Source: CAZDYP01 sp964509505
GTDB taxonomy: Bacteria; Chloroflexota; Anaerolineae; JACRMK01
Direction of reading: 5' to 3'
Length of the DNA: 6,802 nucleotides
NCBI GenBank assembly: GCA_964509505.1
Contig: CAZDYP010000224.1
Span: 1 to 6,802 of the forward strand
Below are positions 1 through 6,760 of the stretch, piece by piece; positions within the stretch are counted from its first letter, which is position 1, and each line of letters begins with the position of its first letter. The notes beneath the pieces were generated by a model. It worked only from the letters and a program-made list of their open reading frames with translations. It was not told the origin of the DNA and did not search any database. Made by a program: the position numbers and the translations under genes.

Positions 1-557
1 GGTTCTGGATTCAGCAGGCACACGAGTTCGTCCACTTCAGCGCGTAGTTCGTCACAAATCTCTTGGGCAGCGACCGGCACGGCGCTAATGATATGTCTAG
101 CGTGTTGCGTACGCAACACGCGAATGGCGGCGCGCATGGTCGCGCCTGTGGCAATGCCATCGTCAACGAGAATTACGGTGCGTTCATGGACAAGAGGCGG
201 GGGGCGTTGACCGCGAAAGACACGTTCGCGTCGTTCCAACTCGACCAGCTCACGTGCGGTGATGGCCTCAAGGACGTTGGCGGGAATGTCCAACAGGCTA
301 ATGACATCGTGATTCAGCACACGCGCGCCGCCGCTCGCAATCGCCCCCATCGCTAGCTCACGCTGACCGGGCACGCCAAGTTTGCGCACCAATAACACAT
401 CCAACGGCGCCCGGAGCGCGCGCGCCACTTCGGACGCGACGACAACGCCTCCACGCGGCAAGCCCAATACGATGACGTCATCACGTTGAGCGAAATGTTG
501 CAGCTGTGCCGCCAATTGTTGGCCTGCATCAGTGCGATCTTTGAATAAGGTCGGCAT
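1..557 (-). CDS. Phosphoribosyltransferase-family protein, C-terminus cut by window edge
   Basis: The start and 185 complete codons lie in the window and the gene runs off the left edge. The N-terminus begins MPTLFKDRTDAG. Residues 31-48 hold the LGLPRGGVVVA segment and residues 53-77 the DVLLVRKLGVPGQRELAMGA segment, both typical of a stand-alone type I phosphoribosyltransferase-fold family. Residues 128-140 (VILVDDGIATGAT) are the PRPP-binding loop with its paired aspartates. Members of this family are usually a little over 200 residues long, and some are fused to a hydrolase domain. Their substrate is generally unknown, so no base or pathway is assigned. The ATG at 557-555 is supported by AGGAG at 567-563 with a 5-nt spacer. 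The gene is on the same strand as the acetyl-CoA operon but lies 251 nt beyond the ACP gene, so it may be a separate unit. The family call is firm; the function is unknown. Confidence 0.9.
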   Translation of the reverse strand, partial: MPTLFKDRTDAGQQLAAQLQHFAQRDDVIVLGLPRGGVVVASEVARALRAPLDVLLVRKLGVPGQRELAMGAIASGGARVLNHDVISLLDIPANVLEAITARELVELERRERVFRGQRPPPLVHERTVILVDDGIATGATMRAAIRVLRTQHARHIISAVPVAAQEICDELRAEVDELVCLLNPE

Positions 558-808
558 AGATGCTCCTGCGCCAGTTCCCTGACCTTGCGAAGGTTGCCAT
601 GAGTTATGTCCTGCGTTGGCAGTCTAACCGTCGCAAGGCTCGCCAGGCGAAAGGATTGGTTACTCAGTGTGCCAGCCACGGAATCAAGAAACCGAAGCCA
701 AGAGCCGACACGAAATTCAGCCAGACCTTTTCAATCGCCATCGCCGTGTGGCTGGTCAGTGCAATCATACTCAAAGCCAGCGCGAGGTCAAGTGTGTTGC
801 CCCTTCAC
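558..808. other. Intergenic region between ACP and phosphoribosyltransferase genes
   Basis: This 251-nt gap separates the acetyl-CoA operon from the phosphoribosyltransferase gene. No convincing rho-independent terminator (GC stem followed by a T-run) is visible on the minus strand, and no good -35/-10 pair. It contains a small perfect hairpin, ACCTT-GCG-AAGGT at 582-594, 15 nt upstream of the phosphoribosyltransferase ribosome binding site. It also has a loose 8-bp inverted pair (CCAGCCAC at 672-679 and GTGGCTGG at 748-755). A possible 34-codon hydrophobic reading frame occupies its middle and is listed separately. Confidence 0.6.
664..768 (-). CDS. Possible tiny hydrophobic peptide (34 aa), unproven
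   Basis: Downstream of the ACP gene there is a minus-strand reading frame from ATG 768-766 to TGA 666-664. It encodes a peptide starting MIALTSHTAMAIEKVW and ending FGFLIPWLAH. Codons 15-33 form one plausible membrane segment (VWLNFVSALGFGFLIPWLA). The open frame extends 12 codons further upstream to a TGA and stays hydrophobic there (LDLALALS), so a TTG start at 774-772 is also possible. No Shine-Dalgarno sequence precedes either start. The peptide could be a genuine small membrane protein, the remnant of a decayed gene, or chance. I do not recognise it. It is reported because its composition is unlike random intergenic sequence and it sits directly behind the operon. Confidence 0.2.
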   Translation of the reverse strand: MIALTSHTAMAIEKVWLNFVSALGFGFLIPWLAH

Positions 809-1072
809 TCAACGCACACGCGCCGCGAGATACTCGATGATGTGATTCAGCGTGTCGAGTTCCCCATAGTCTGTTTCTGGAATTTCGACGCCCAAAATTT
901 CGTGCAGCGCGATCAGGAAATTGAGGTGATCGAAGGAATCAATATCGAGCGCCTCGCGGATGTTCGCGTCGAGTGAAACGGCGTTGAGGTTCGCTTCGGG
1001 CGCGATTTGTTTCAGCTCTTTGAAGACGACCTCTTTGATAGGCGCATGATTCAGCGTCAGTGTTGTGCTCAT
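809..1072 (-). CDS. Acyl carrier protein, stand-alone, coupled to E2
   Basis: This 87-residue protein has the size and architecture of an acyl carrier protein. It carries acyl chains on a 4'-phosphopantetheine arm attached to a serine, expected at Ser46 in LDIDSFDHLNF (residues 42-52). The region after it (ALHEILGVEIPETDYGEL, 55-72) matches helices II-III of ACPs. The usual DSL is DSF here, and the usual acidic recognition helix (DSLDTVELVM in the E. coli protein) is DSFDHLNFLI, so it is probably not the housekeeping AcpP. The start at 1072 is chosen over longer in-frame starts because AGGAGG lies at 1088-1083, with a nearer GGAG at 1081-1078. Upstream codons in this frame only reread E2. The ATG overlaps the E2 stop as ATGA (1072-1069), a classic translational-coupling junction. 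An ACP joined this way to the 2-oxoacid dehydrogenase E2 suggests a role in lipoylation, acyl transfer, or supply of fatty-acid precursors. The specific role is inference. Confidence 0.9.
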   Translation of the reverse strand: MSTTLTLNHAPIKEVVFKELKQIAPEANLNAVSLDANIREALDIDSFDHLNFLIALHEILGVEIPETDYGELDTLNHIIEYLAARVR

Positions 1073-2349
1073 AGTTTCTCCACCTCCTGCAGTTTGTGAG
1101 TGAGAGCAGTCAGGAATTGCGCGCCGCGTGCGCCATCGGTCGCGCGATGGTCGGCGGCGAGCGACGCCGTCACGATGGGACGAATACCTAACATCCCCTT
1201 CTCCGCCCACGGCTGCTCCATGATTTTGCCAAACCCTACCAGCGCAACTTGCGGCGGATAGATAACGCCGAAGACTTTCTCCACGCCCATGTCGCCCAAG
1301 TTGGTCAGTGTCACCGTCGCATCGCTCATCTCTGAACTGCGCAAGCGACCTGCGCGCGTGCGTGTGATGAGGTCGCGCATCGCCCCCATCAATTCCTCCA
1401 GAGTCTTTTGATCGGCGTGATGAATCGCGGGCGTGATGAGTCCGCCTTGTCGTAACGAGATAGCAAAGCCAATGTGAATGGCTTCTTGCACCTGCAAGCG
1501 GTCATCTATCCAGTAGCCGTTGAGCTCAGGCACTTCCACCAGCGCCTGCGCCACCGCCTTCAGTAACAACACCACAGGCAACAGCCGATCCTTAATTGAA
1601 CGCTTCAAATTCTCTGCTTCCAACCACTTGAGCGCGCGGCTCATGTCAATGCGTGACTCCAAATAGTAATGTGGAATCTCGCGGTTGGAGCGCGCCATCG
1701 CCGTCGCAATCGCACGCCTCATGCCCGTTTGAAAATTAGCATCCTGAGCTTGTCGAAGGACGGTTGTTGGTTTCGCCGCTGTTGGTATTTCTTTCTCGAC
1801 GATGGGCGGCACAGTAACTTTTTCCACGACAGGCATTGGCGCAACTTCTTCTGTCTTCCGCCTTCCGTCTTCCGTCGGCTTTGCCGCCGCTGCTTGCTCG
1901 ACATCCGCGCGGCTGATCGTGCCATCTGCGCCCGGCGTGAGGGTGTTCAAGTCAACACCAAGCTCATCCGCCAGTTTGCGCGCCAATGGCGAGATACGCA
2001 CACGCCGTTCTGATGGTGGGGGTTGCGCCGCAGGAGGAGGTGTGACGACTTTGGTCGTGGGTGGCACCGTGGCCACGGCTTCTTTGACGGGTGCAGTGAC
2101 CATCGCGGGCGCGCCATCCAACCGAATCAGTGCCAACACGGCGCCGACGGGCACTTGTTCGCCGGGTTGCACGATGAGCTGCTCAACGATGCCATCCTCG
2201 AAGATTTCGATTTCGATGATGCCTTTTTGCGTCTCGACTTCGGCGACCACATCACCGCGTTTGACCCGCTCACCAGGCTTGACCTTCCACTCGATCATCG
2301 TGCCTGCATCCATATCAGCGCCCAAGCTGGGCATCAGAAACTCAGCCAT
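1069..2349 (-). CDS. pdhC: Dihydrolipoamide acyltransferase (E2) of 2-oxoacid (pyruvate) dehydrogenase
   Basis: This 426-residue E2 subunit takes the acyl group made by E1 onto a lipoyl arm and passes it to CoA. It has a single N-terminal lipoyl domain (about 1-77) with the lipoylation lysine at K42 in EVETQKGIIEIE. A Pro/Ala/Val-rich linker (80-113) follows. The peripheral-subunit-binding domain is at about 116-152 (RISPLARKLADELGVDL, then GADGTISRADVE). A second linker (153-204) leads to the catalytic domain (about 205-426). The catalytic motif DHRATDGA lies at 400-407, with H401 and D405 as predicted active-site residues. The ATG at 2349 follows GAGG at 2359-2356, which overlaps the E1 beta stop region, and only 3 nt separate the two genes. 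The stop overlaps the ACP start. The second linker carries two unusual repeat-derived stretches (residues 159-168 and 197-203). Acetoin or branched-chain E2 cannot be excluded; pyruvate is favoured by family resemblance and context. Confidence 0.93.
   Translation of the reverse strand: MAEFLMPSLGADMDAGTMIEWKVKPGERVKRGDVVAEVETQKGIIEIEIFEDGIVEQLIVQPGEQVPVGAVLALIRLDGAPAMVTAPVKEAVATVPPTTKVVTPPPAAQPPPSERRVRISPLARKLADELGVDLNTLTPGADGTISRADVEQAAAAKPTEDGRRKTEEVAPMPVVEKVTVPPIVEKEIPTAAKPTTVLRQAQDANFQTGMRRAIATAMARSNREIPHYYLESRIDMSRALKWLEAENLKRSIKDRLLPVVLLLKAVAQALVEVPELNGYWIDDRLQVQEAIHIGFAISLRQGGLITPAIHHADQKTLEELMGAMRDLITRTRAGRLRSSEMSDATVTLTNLGDMGVEKVFGVIYPPQVALVGFGKIMEQPWAEKGMLGIRPIVTASLAADHRATDGARGAQFLTALTHKLQEVEKL
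1742..1760 (-). repeat. Dispersed short repeat (CCTTCGACAAGCTCAGG type) inside E2 linker
   Basis: On the minus strand these bases read TCCTTCGACAAGCTCAGGA, a short imperfectly palindromic sequence. I know this type as a highly repeated dispersed element in several bacterial groups, including Chloroflexota. It is read in frame as VLRQAQD (E2 residues 197-203) at the end of the flexible linker before the catalytic domain, where extra residues are tolerated. The identification as a multicopy element rests on memory of the motif, because only one copy lies in this window. Confidence 0.6.
1849..1876 (-). repeat. Four tandem heptamers (GACGGAA type) in E2 linker
   Basis: The minus strand reads four consecutive 7-bp units: GACGGAA, GACGGAA, GGCGGAA and GACAGAA. 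Seven is not a multiple of three, so each unit shifts the reading frame. Together they encode the charged stretch TEDGRRKTEE (E2 residues 159-168), which contrasts with the Pro/Val/Ala-rich linker around it. The tract sits 88 nt from the other short repeat in the same linker. It probably arose by slippage or insertion, and copy-number change would shift the frame of pdhC. Confidence 0.65.
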
Positions 2350-2352
2350 GAG

Positions 2353-3354
2353 TCACCTCTTCAATACCTTTTTCGCCGCCGCGACAATCGTCTCGACTTG
2401 CGGCAACGCGGCTTGTTCCAAATGTTTCGGATACGGCATCGGCACTTCTGCGCCGCACACACGCTCAACGGGCGCATCCAAATCGTAGAACGCATGCTCC
2501 ATAATGCGCGCGCTAAGCTCCGCCGAGATGCCACTGCTCCGCCAGCCTTCGTCCACGAGCACGGCGCGATGCGTCTTGGCAATCGAGTTTAGGAAAGTCT
2601 CGTTGTCCAATGGGCGCAGTGTGCGTAAGTCAATGACCTCGGCAGAGATATTTTCTTTCGCTAGAGCCGTCGCCGCGTCCAACGCCTTGAACAGTCCCGC
2701 GCTGTACGCGATCAGCGTCACGTCGTTGCCCTCACGTCGCACGCGCGCATGGTCAATCTCGACGGGACCCGCGTTGGCAGGTAGTTCACCTTCCATGTTG
2801 TACAAACCATTGTTTTCGAAGATCAGCACGGGATCGGGGTCTGCGAGCGCCGTCCACAACATGCCGCGCGCATCTTCCAGCGCCGCAGGCGCGAGTACCT
2901 TGAGGCCGGGAATGTGCGCGTACCAGCCTTCAAGGATGTGCGCATGTTGCGCCGCGAGCTGTCGCCCCGCGCCCGTCGCCATGCGAATGACGAGCGGGAT
3001 GTTAAACTGCCCGCCCGACATGTGCAGAATCGTCGCCGCGTTATTGAGAATCTGATCGCCTGCGAGCAGACTAAAATTCACCGTCATGATCTCGACAATG
3101 GGGCGCATTCCGCCCAGCGCCGCGCCGATGCCCGCGCCCGTGAACCCCGATTCGGACAACGGCGTATCGCGGATGCGTTCGGGCCCGAACTCGTCAAGCA
3201 GTCCTTTGCTCACCGCGAAGCAGCCGCCATAACGTCCCACGTCCTCGCCCATCAGAAACACGCGCGGGTCACGGCGCATAGCATCGCGGATGGCTTCGCG
3301 GATGGCTTCGCGGTAAGTTGTTTTAATCGTTGGCTGATGTCCATTGGTGCTCAT
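2353..3354 (-). CDS. pdhB: 2-oxoacid (pyruvate) dehydrogenase E1 component, beta subunit
   Basis: This 333-residue beta subunit forms the thiamine-diphosphate decarboxylase with E1 alpha. Diagnostic segments are YREAIREAI (14-22), FLMGEDVGRYGG (33-44), DTPLSESGFTGAGIGAAL (63-80; E68 corresponds to the conserved glutamate that activates ThDP), the QHAHILEGWYAHIPGLKVLAP stretch (136-156) and the C-terminal PMPYPKHLEQAALP (305-318). An upstream in-frame ATG at 3405 would add 17 residues, but GGAGG at 3364-3360 with a 5-nt spacer points to the ATG at 3354-3352, and the shorter form matches the usual family length. The gene follows the membrane-protein gene by 59 nt and precedes E2 by 3 nt. The N-terminus contains a REAIREAI duplication caused by a 12-bp tandem repeat. 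Acetoin or branched-chain substrates are alternatives. Confidence 0.94.
   Translation of the reverse strand: MSTNGHQPTIKTTYREAIREAIRDAMRRDPRVFLMGEDVGRYGGCFAVSKGLLDEFGPERIRDTPLSESGFTGAGIGAALGGMRPIVEIMTVNFSLLAGDQILNNAATILHMSGGQFNIPLVIRMATGAGRQLAAQHAHILEGWYAHIPGLKVLAPAALEDARGMLWTALADPDPVLIFENNGLYNMEGELPANAGPVEIDHARVRREGNDVTLIAYSAGLFKALDAATALAKENISAEVIDLRTLRPLDNETFLNSIAKTHRAVLVDEGWRSSGISAELSARIMEHAFYDLDAPVERVCGAEVPMPYPKHLEQAALPQVETIVAAAKKVLKR
3284..3313 (-). repeat. 12-bp tandem repeat (2.5 copies) in pdhB N-terminus
   Basis: The unit TCGCGGATGGCT (plus strand) occurs at 3284-3295 and 3296-3307, followed by half a copy to 3313. Its length is a multiple of three, so it simply duplicates REAI in the first helix of E1 beta. 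It is a local slippage duplication with little expected effect. Confidence 0.7.
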
Positions 3355-3359
3355 GGAAA

Positions 3360-3364
3360 CCTCC
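3360..3364 (-). promoter_or_regulatory. Ribosome binding site fixing the pdhB start
   Basis: GGAGG on the minus strand, 5 nt upstream of the ATG at 3354-3352. It lies inside the longer in-frame reading frame that begins at 3405, and so argues for the shorter E1 beta protein. Confidence 0.75.
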
Positions 3365-3413
3365 ATTCTGAACATATCGCTGCTCGCACGAGATTTGACG
3401 AACATTTAAGAAA

Positions 3414-3812
3414 TTACTCCATTGTCCTCGCTGTGCGCGACTCGAACAATCGCACCAACACGACGGCGATGAGCGCGAACACGAAAAATAGGAGGAGCAC
3501 CATCGCCGTGCTTTGCAACGTGCCGATGATGGTCTGGTAAATCTCCAACATCCAGCGTTCATTCGTGAGCAGCACGATTGCGCGGTATGGCTCCTGCGCG
3601 GTCAGATATTTTTCCAAATCCCACACGCGCACGCCACCGCCGATGCCGACGACATAGATGGCGAAGCGCAAATAGCGCGACCACGCAGGGCTGATGTCGG
3701 GCGGCACAACGCGCTGCAAGATGTTGTCAATAGGCCGCGCAAACAGAAACGCGACCAACGATGCGACGACGAACGCGATGACGAATGTGGTAATCAGCAA
3801 GACGATGACCAT
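3414..3812 (-). CDS. Small membrane protein of unknown function within the pdh operon
   Basis: I do not recognise this 132-residue protein. It has a strongly hydrophobic N-terminal segment (residues 1-24, VIVLLITTFVIAFVVASLV), which acts as a signal anchor. A short amphipathic stretch with PPDISPAW (37-44) follows. A weaker hydrophobic, glycine-rich segment FAIYVVGIGGGV lies at 50-61, then a polar region (65-92). A second long membrane helix spans about 95-120 (IIGTLQSTAMVLLLFFVFALIAVVLV), ending in a basic/polar tail. Two to three membrane spans are therefore likely, with no catalytic motif visible. An ATG 12 nt upstream (3824) is in frame, but the GGAGG at 3822-3818 lies within those codons and is ideally spaced for the ATG at 3812. 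The gene sits between E1 alpha (24 nt gap) and E1 beta (59 nt gap), subunits normally encoded side by side. A membrane-tethering or regulatory role for the dehydrogenase complex is conjecture. Confidence 0.8.
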   Translation of the reverse strand: MVIVLLITTFVIAFVVASLVAFLFARPIDNILQRVVPPDISPAWSRYLRFAIYVVGIGGGVRVWDLEKYLTAQEPYRAIVLLTNERWMLEIYQTIIGTLQSTAMVLLLFFVFALIAVVLVRLFESRTARTME

Positions 3813-3817
3813 TTTCA

Positions 3818-3822
3818 CCTCC
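3818..3822 (-). promoter_or_regulatory. Ribosome binding site fixing the membrane-protein start
   Basis: GGAGG, within GGAGGTG, lies on the minus strand 5 nt upstream of the ATG at 3812-3810. It overlaps the first codons that would be used from the alternative ATG at 3824, for which no comparable site is seen upstream. Confidence 0.75.
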
Positions 3823-3836
3823 ATGCCACAAGATGT

Positions 3837-4844
3837 TCACACACGCTCCGAATACACGAACCGTGTCAAGTCGGCGACGGGCTCCCATGTCCCCGCCTCG
3901 GCAAATGCTACAGCCTCGTCCACTTCAGCCTTCACCTCGCGCTCAATCGCTTCGACATCGGCATTGTCGAGTGTGCCTTGTTCTTTCATCAGTTGGCTGA
4001 AGTTCGTGATAGGATCGCGCTGCTTCCATTCTTCGACTTCGGCTTTGGCGCGATACAGTTCCGTGTCAAACGCAGAGTGACCGCGAAAGCGATAGGTGCG
4101 ACACTCAAGGAAATATGGCGCTTTGTTCGCACGCACATAAGCCACCGCCTCCCGCGCCGCCGCCGCCACTGCCAGCACGTCCATGCCATCCACGGTGACG
4201 GCAGGCATTCCATGCACCGCAGCCTTCTTCGCCAGGTCCATCTGCGCGTGAGAATACTTCAACGCCGTGCCCATCGCGTACAAGTTGTTCTCGCAAAGCA
4301 ACAGCAACGGCACTTGCCACAGCATGGAGAGGTTCAGCGTTTCATAGAATTCGCCTTCAGCCGCCGCACCATCGCCAAAGAAGCAACAGGTGACGCGCGA
4401 CTCGTTCTGCATTTTGACCGCGAGCGCGAGCCCAAGCGCGAGCGGCAGACCGCCGCCGACAATCGCGTTGCCGCCATAGAAGCGGGTCGTCGCGTCAAAG
4501 ATGTGCATGGAGCCGCCGCGCCCACGGCTGCACCCTTCTTGCTTGCCATACATCTCCGCCATCACAGACTTCGCTGAGATGCCGCGTGCCAACGCTTGAC
4601 CGTGTTCGCGGTACGTTGCCACCACGTTGTCCTCTGGGCGCAACGCTTCCATCACACCCACTGCGACAGCCTCCTCGCCGTTATACAAGTGCATGAAGCC
4701 ACGAATCTTCGTCGCGCTATACATTTCGGCGCACTTGTCCTCGAAGCAGCGAATCAGCATCATCTGCCGTAAGAGCTGTCGCGCGTGGTCGTGCTCTATG
4801 TGCGTGAACGCAACTATTGGTTTAATGAGAGTTTCAGTCGTCAT
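3837..4844 (-). CDS. pdhA: 2-oxoacid (pyruvate) dehydrogenase E1 component, alpha subunit
   Basis: This 335-residue alpha subunit of the ThDP-dependent E1 heterotetramer decarboxylates pyruvate (or a related 2-oxoacid) and acylates the lipoyl group of E2. Visible motifs are YNGEEAVAVGV (54-64), TYREHGQALARG (77-88), RGRGGSMH (107-114) and GGNAIVGGGLPLALGLALA (124-142). The ThDP/Mg-binding signature starts with GDGAAAEGEF (157-166) and ends in the NN pair at 186-187. The loop YRFRGHS (251-257) is also conserved, but the MSDPG that usually follows in pyruvate dehydrogenases is AFDTE here. This makes substrate assignment less certain, and acetoin dehydrogenase is the main alternative. The length is normal for bacterial two-subunit E1 alpha. 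The start at 4844 has GGAGG at 4856-4852 with a 7-nt spacer. The gene follows acsA by 35 nt and is separated from E1 beta by the membrane-protein gene. Confidence 0.93.
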   Translation of the reverse strand: MTTETLIKPIVAFTHIEHDHARQLLRQMMLIRCFEDKCAEMYSATKIRGFMHLYNGEEAVAVGVMEALRPEDNVVATYREHGQALARGISAKSVMAEMYGKQEGCSRGRGGSMHIFDATTRFYGGNAIVGGGLPLALGLALAVKMQNESRVTCCFFGDGAAAEGEFYETLNLSMLWQVPLLLLCENNLYAMGTALKYSHAQMDLAKKAAVHGMPAVTVDGMDVLAVAAAAREAVAYVRANKAPYFLECRTYRFRGHSAFDTELYRAKAEVEEWKQRDPITNFSQLMKEQGTLDNADVEAIEREVKAEVDEAVAFAEAGTWEPVADLTRFVYSERV

Positions 4845-4879
4845 TCGTTCGCCTCCAATGGTGCTAACAGAGGTCTCGA

Positions 4880-6640
<1,761 letters not shown>

Positions 6641-6644
6641 ACGT

Positions 6645-6650
6645 CCTCCT
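6645..6650 (-). promoter_or_regulatory. Ribosome binding site fixing the acsA start
   Basis: A perfect AGGAGG on the minus strand, 4 nt before the ATG at 6640-6638. It falls inside the 13 extra codons of the longer in-frame reading frame and so sets the start at MTWQPIHK. Confidence 0.8.
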
Positions 6651-6655
6651 GAGCT

Positions 6656-6760
6656 AACACAAAGACACGAAGATTTCACAATCCTCTATGCGATTTCATC
6701 GTCAAAATGGAATTTGCTCTAAGTCTTTGTGTTCTTTGTGCTGCTTTGTGCCTTTGTGTT
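6656..6760. repeat. CACAAAG-type repeats in inverted arrangement upstream of acsA
   Basis: The left arm, AACACAAAGACACGAAG (6656-6672), faces a right arm (6721-6760) containing four CTTTGTG units (6725-6731, 6734-6740, 6744-6750, 6752-6758) and ending in CCTTTGTGTT. AACACAAAG at 6656-6664 pairs exactly with CTTTGTGTT at 6752-6760 or 6725-6733. GAGCT/GAGCTC at 6651-6655 and 6765-6770 extends the symmetry loosely. Similar CACAAAG/CACGAAG strings are, from memory, common dispersed intergenic elements in environmental bacterial genomes. It lies between the operon's likely promoter region and the acsA ribosome binding site, so a transcript crossing it could fold into a long imperfect hairpin. Confidence 0.65.

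Noticed and set aside
353..679. A 108-codon minus-strand frame overlapping the phosphoribosyltransferase gene
   Set aside because: It runs out of frame across the PRPP-family coding sequence, and its product has no motif. The other frame gives an unmistakable phosphoribosyltransferase with a ribosome binding site.
560..976. A plus-strand 138-codon frame across the intergenic region and the ACP gene
   Set aside because: More than a third of it is antisense to the ACP gene. It has no ribosome binding site and no recognisable sequence.
1073..1210. N-terminal extension of the ACP to an ATG at 1210
   Set aside because: The extra 46 residues are E2 coding sequence read out of frame (Arg-rich). 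The strong AGGAGG and the ATGA overlap place the start at 1072.
1802..2592. Two long plus-strand open frames (228 and 189 codons) opposite E2 and E1 beta
   Set aside because: They are low-complexity, Ser/Thr/Ala- or His/Arg-rich translations mirroring genuine minus-strand genes.
3384..3393. CTCG-CA-CGAG palindrome between the membrane-protein gene and pdhB, considered as a terminator
   Set aside because: The stem is only 4 bp with a 2-nt loop and is not followed by a T-run, so it is unlikely to terminate transcription.
3513..4577. A 354-codon plus-strand open frame antisense to the membrane-protein gene and pdhA
   Set aside because: It is rich in His, Arg and Asp, has no recognisable motif, and lies opposite a gene with full ThDP-enzyme signatures. 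It is a composition-driven antisense shadow.
6700..6705. TTGACG as the -35 box of an acsA promoter
   Set aside because: The hexamer 17 nt downstream, ATTGTG, is a poor -10 match and the box lies inside the repeat loop. It is not strong enough to call a promoter.
6656..6760. The CACAAAG repeat block considered as a CRISPR array
   Set aside because: The units are only 7-9 bp with spacing of about 2-3 nt and face both ways. There are no unique spacers of CRISPR length and no cas genes.
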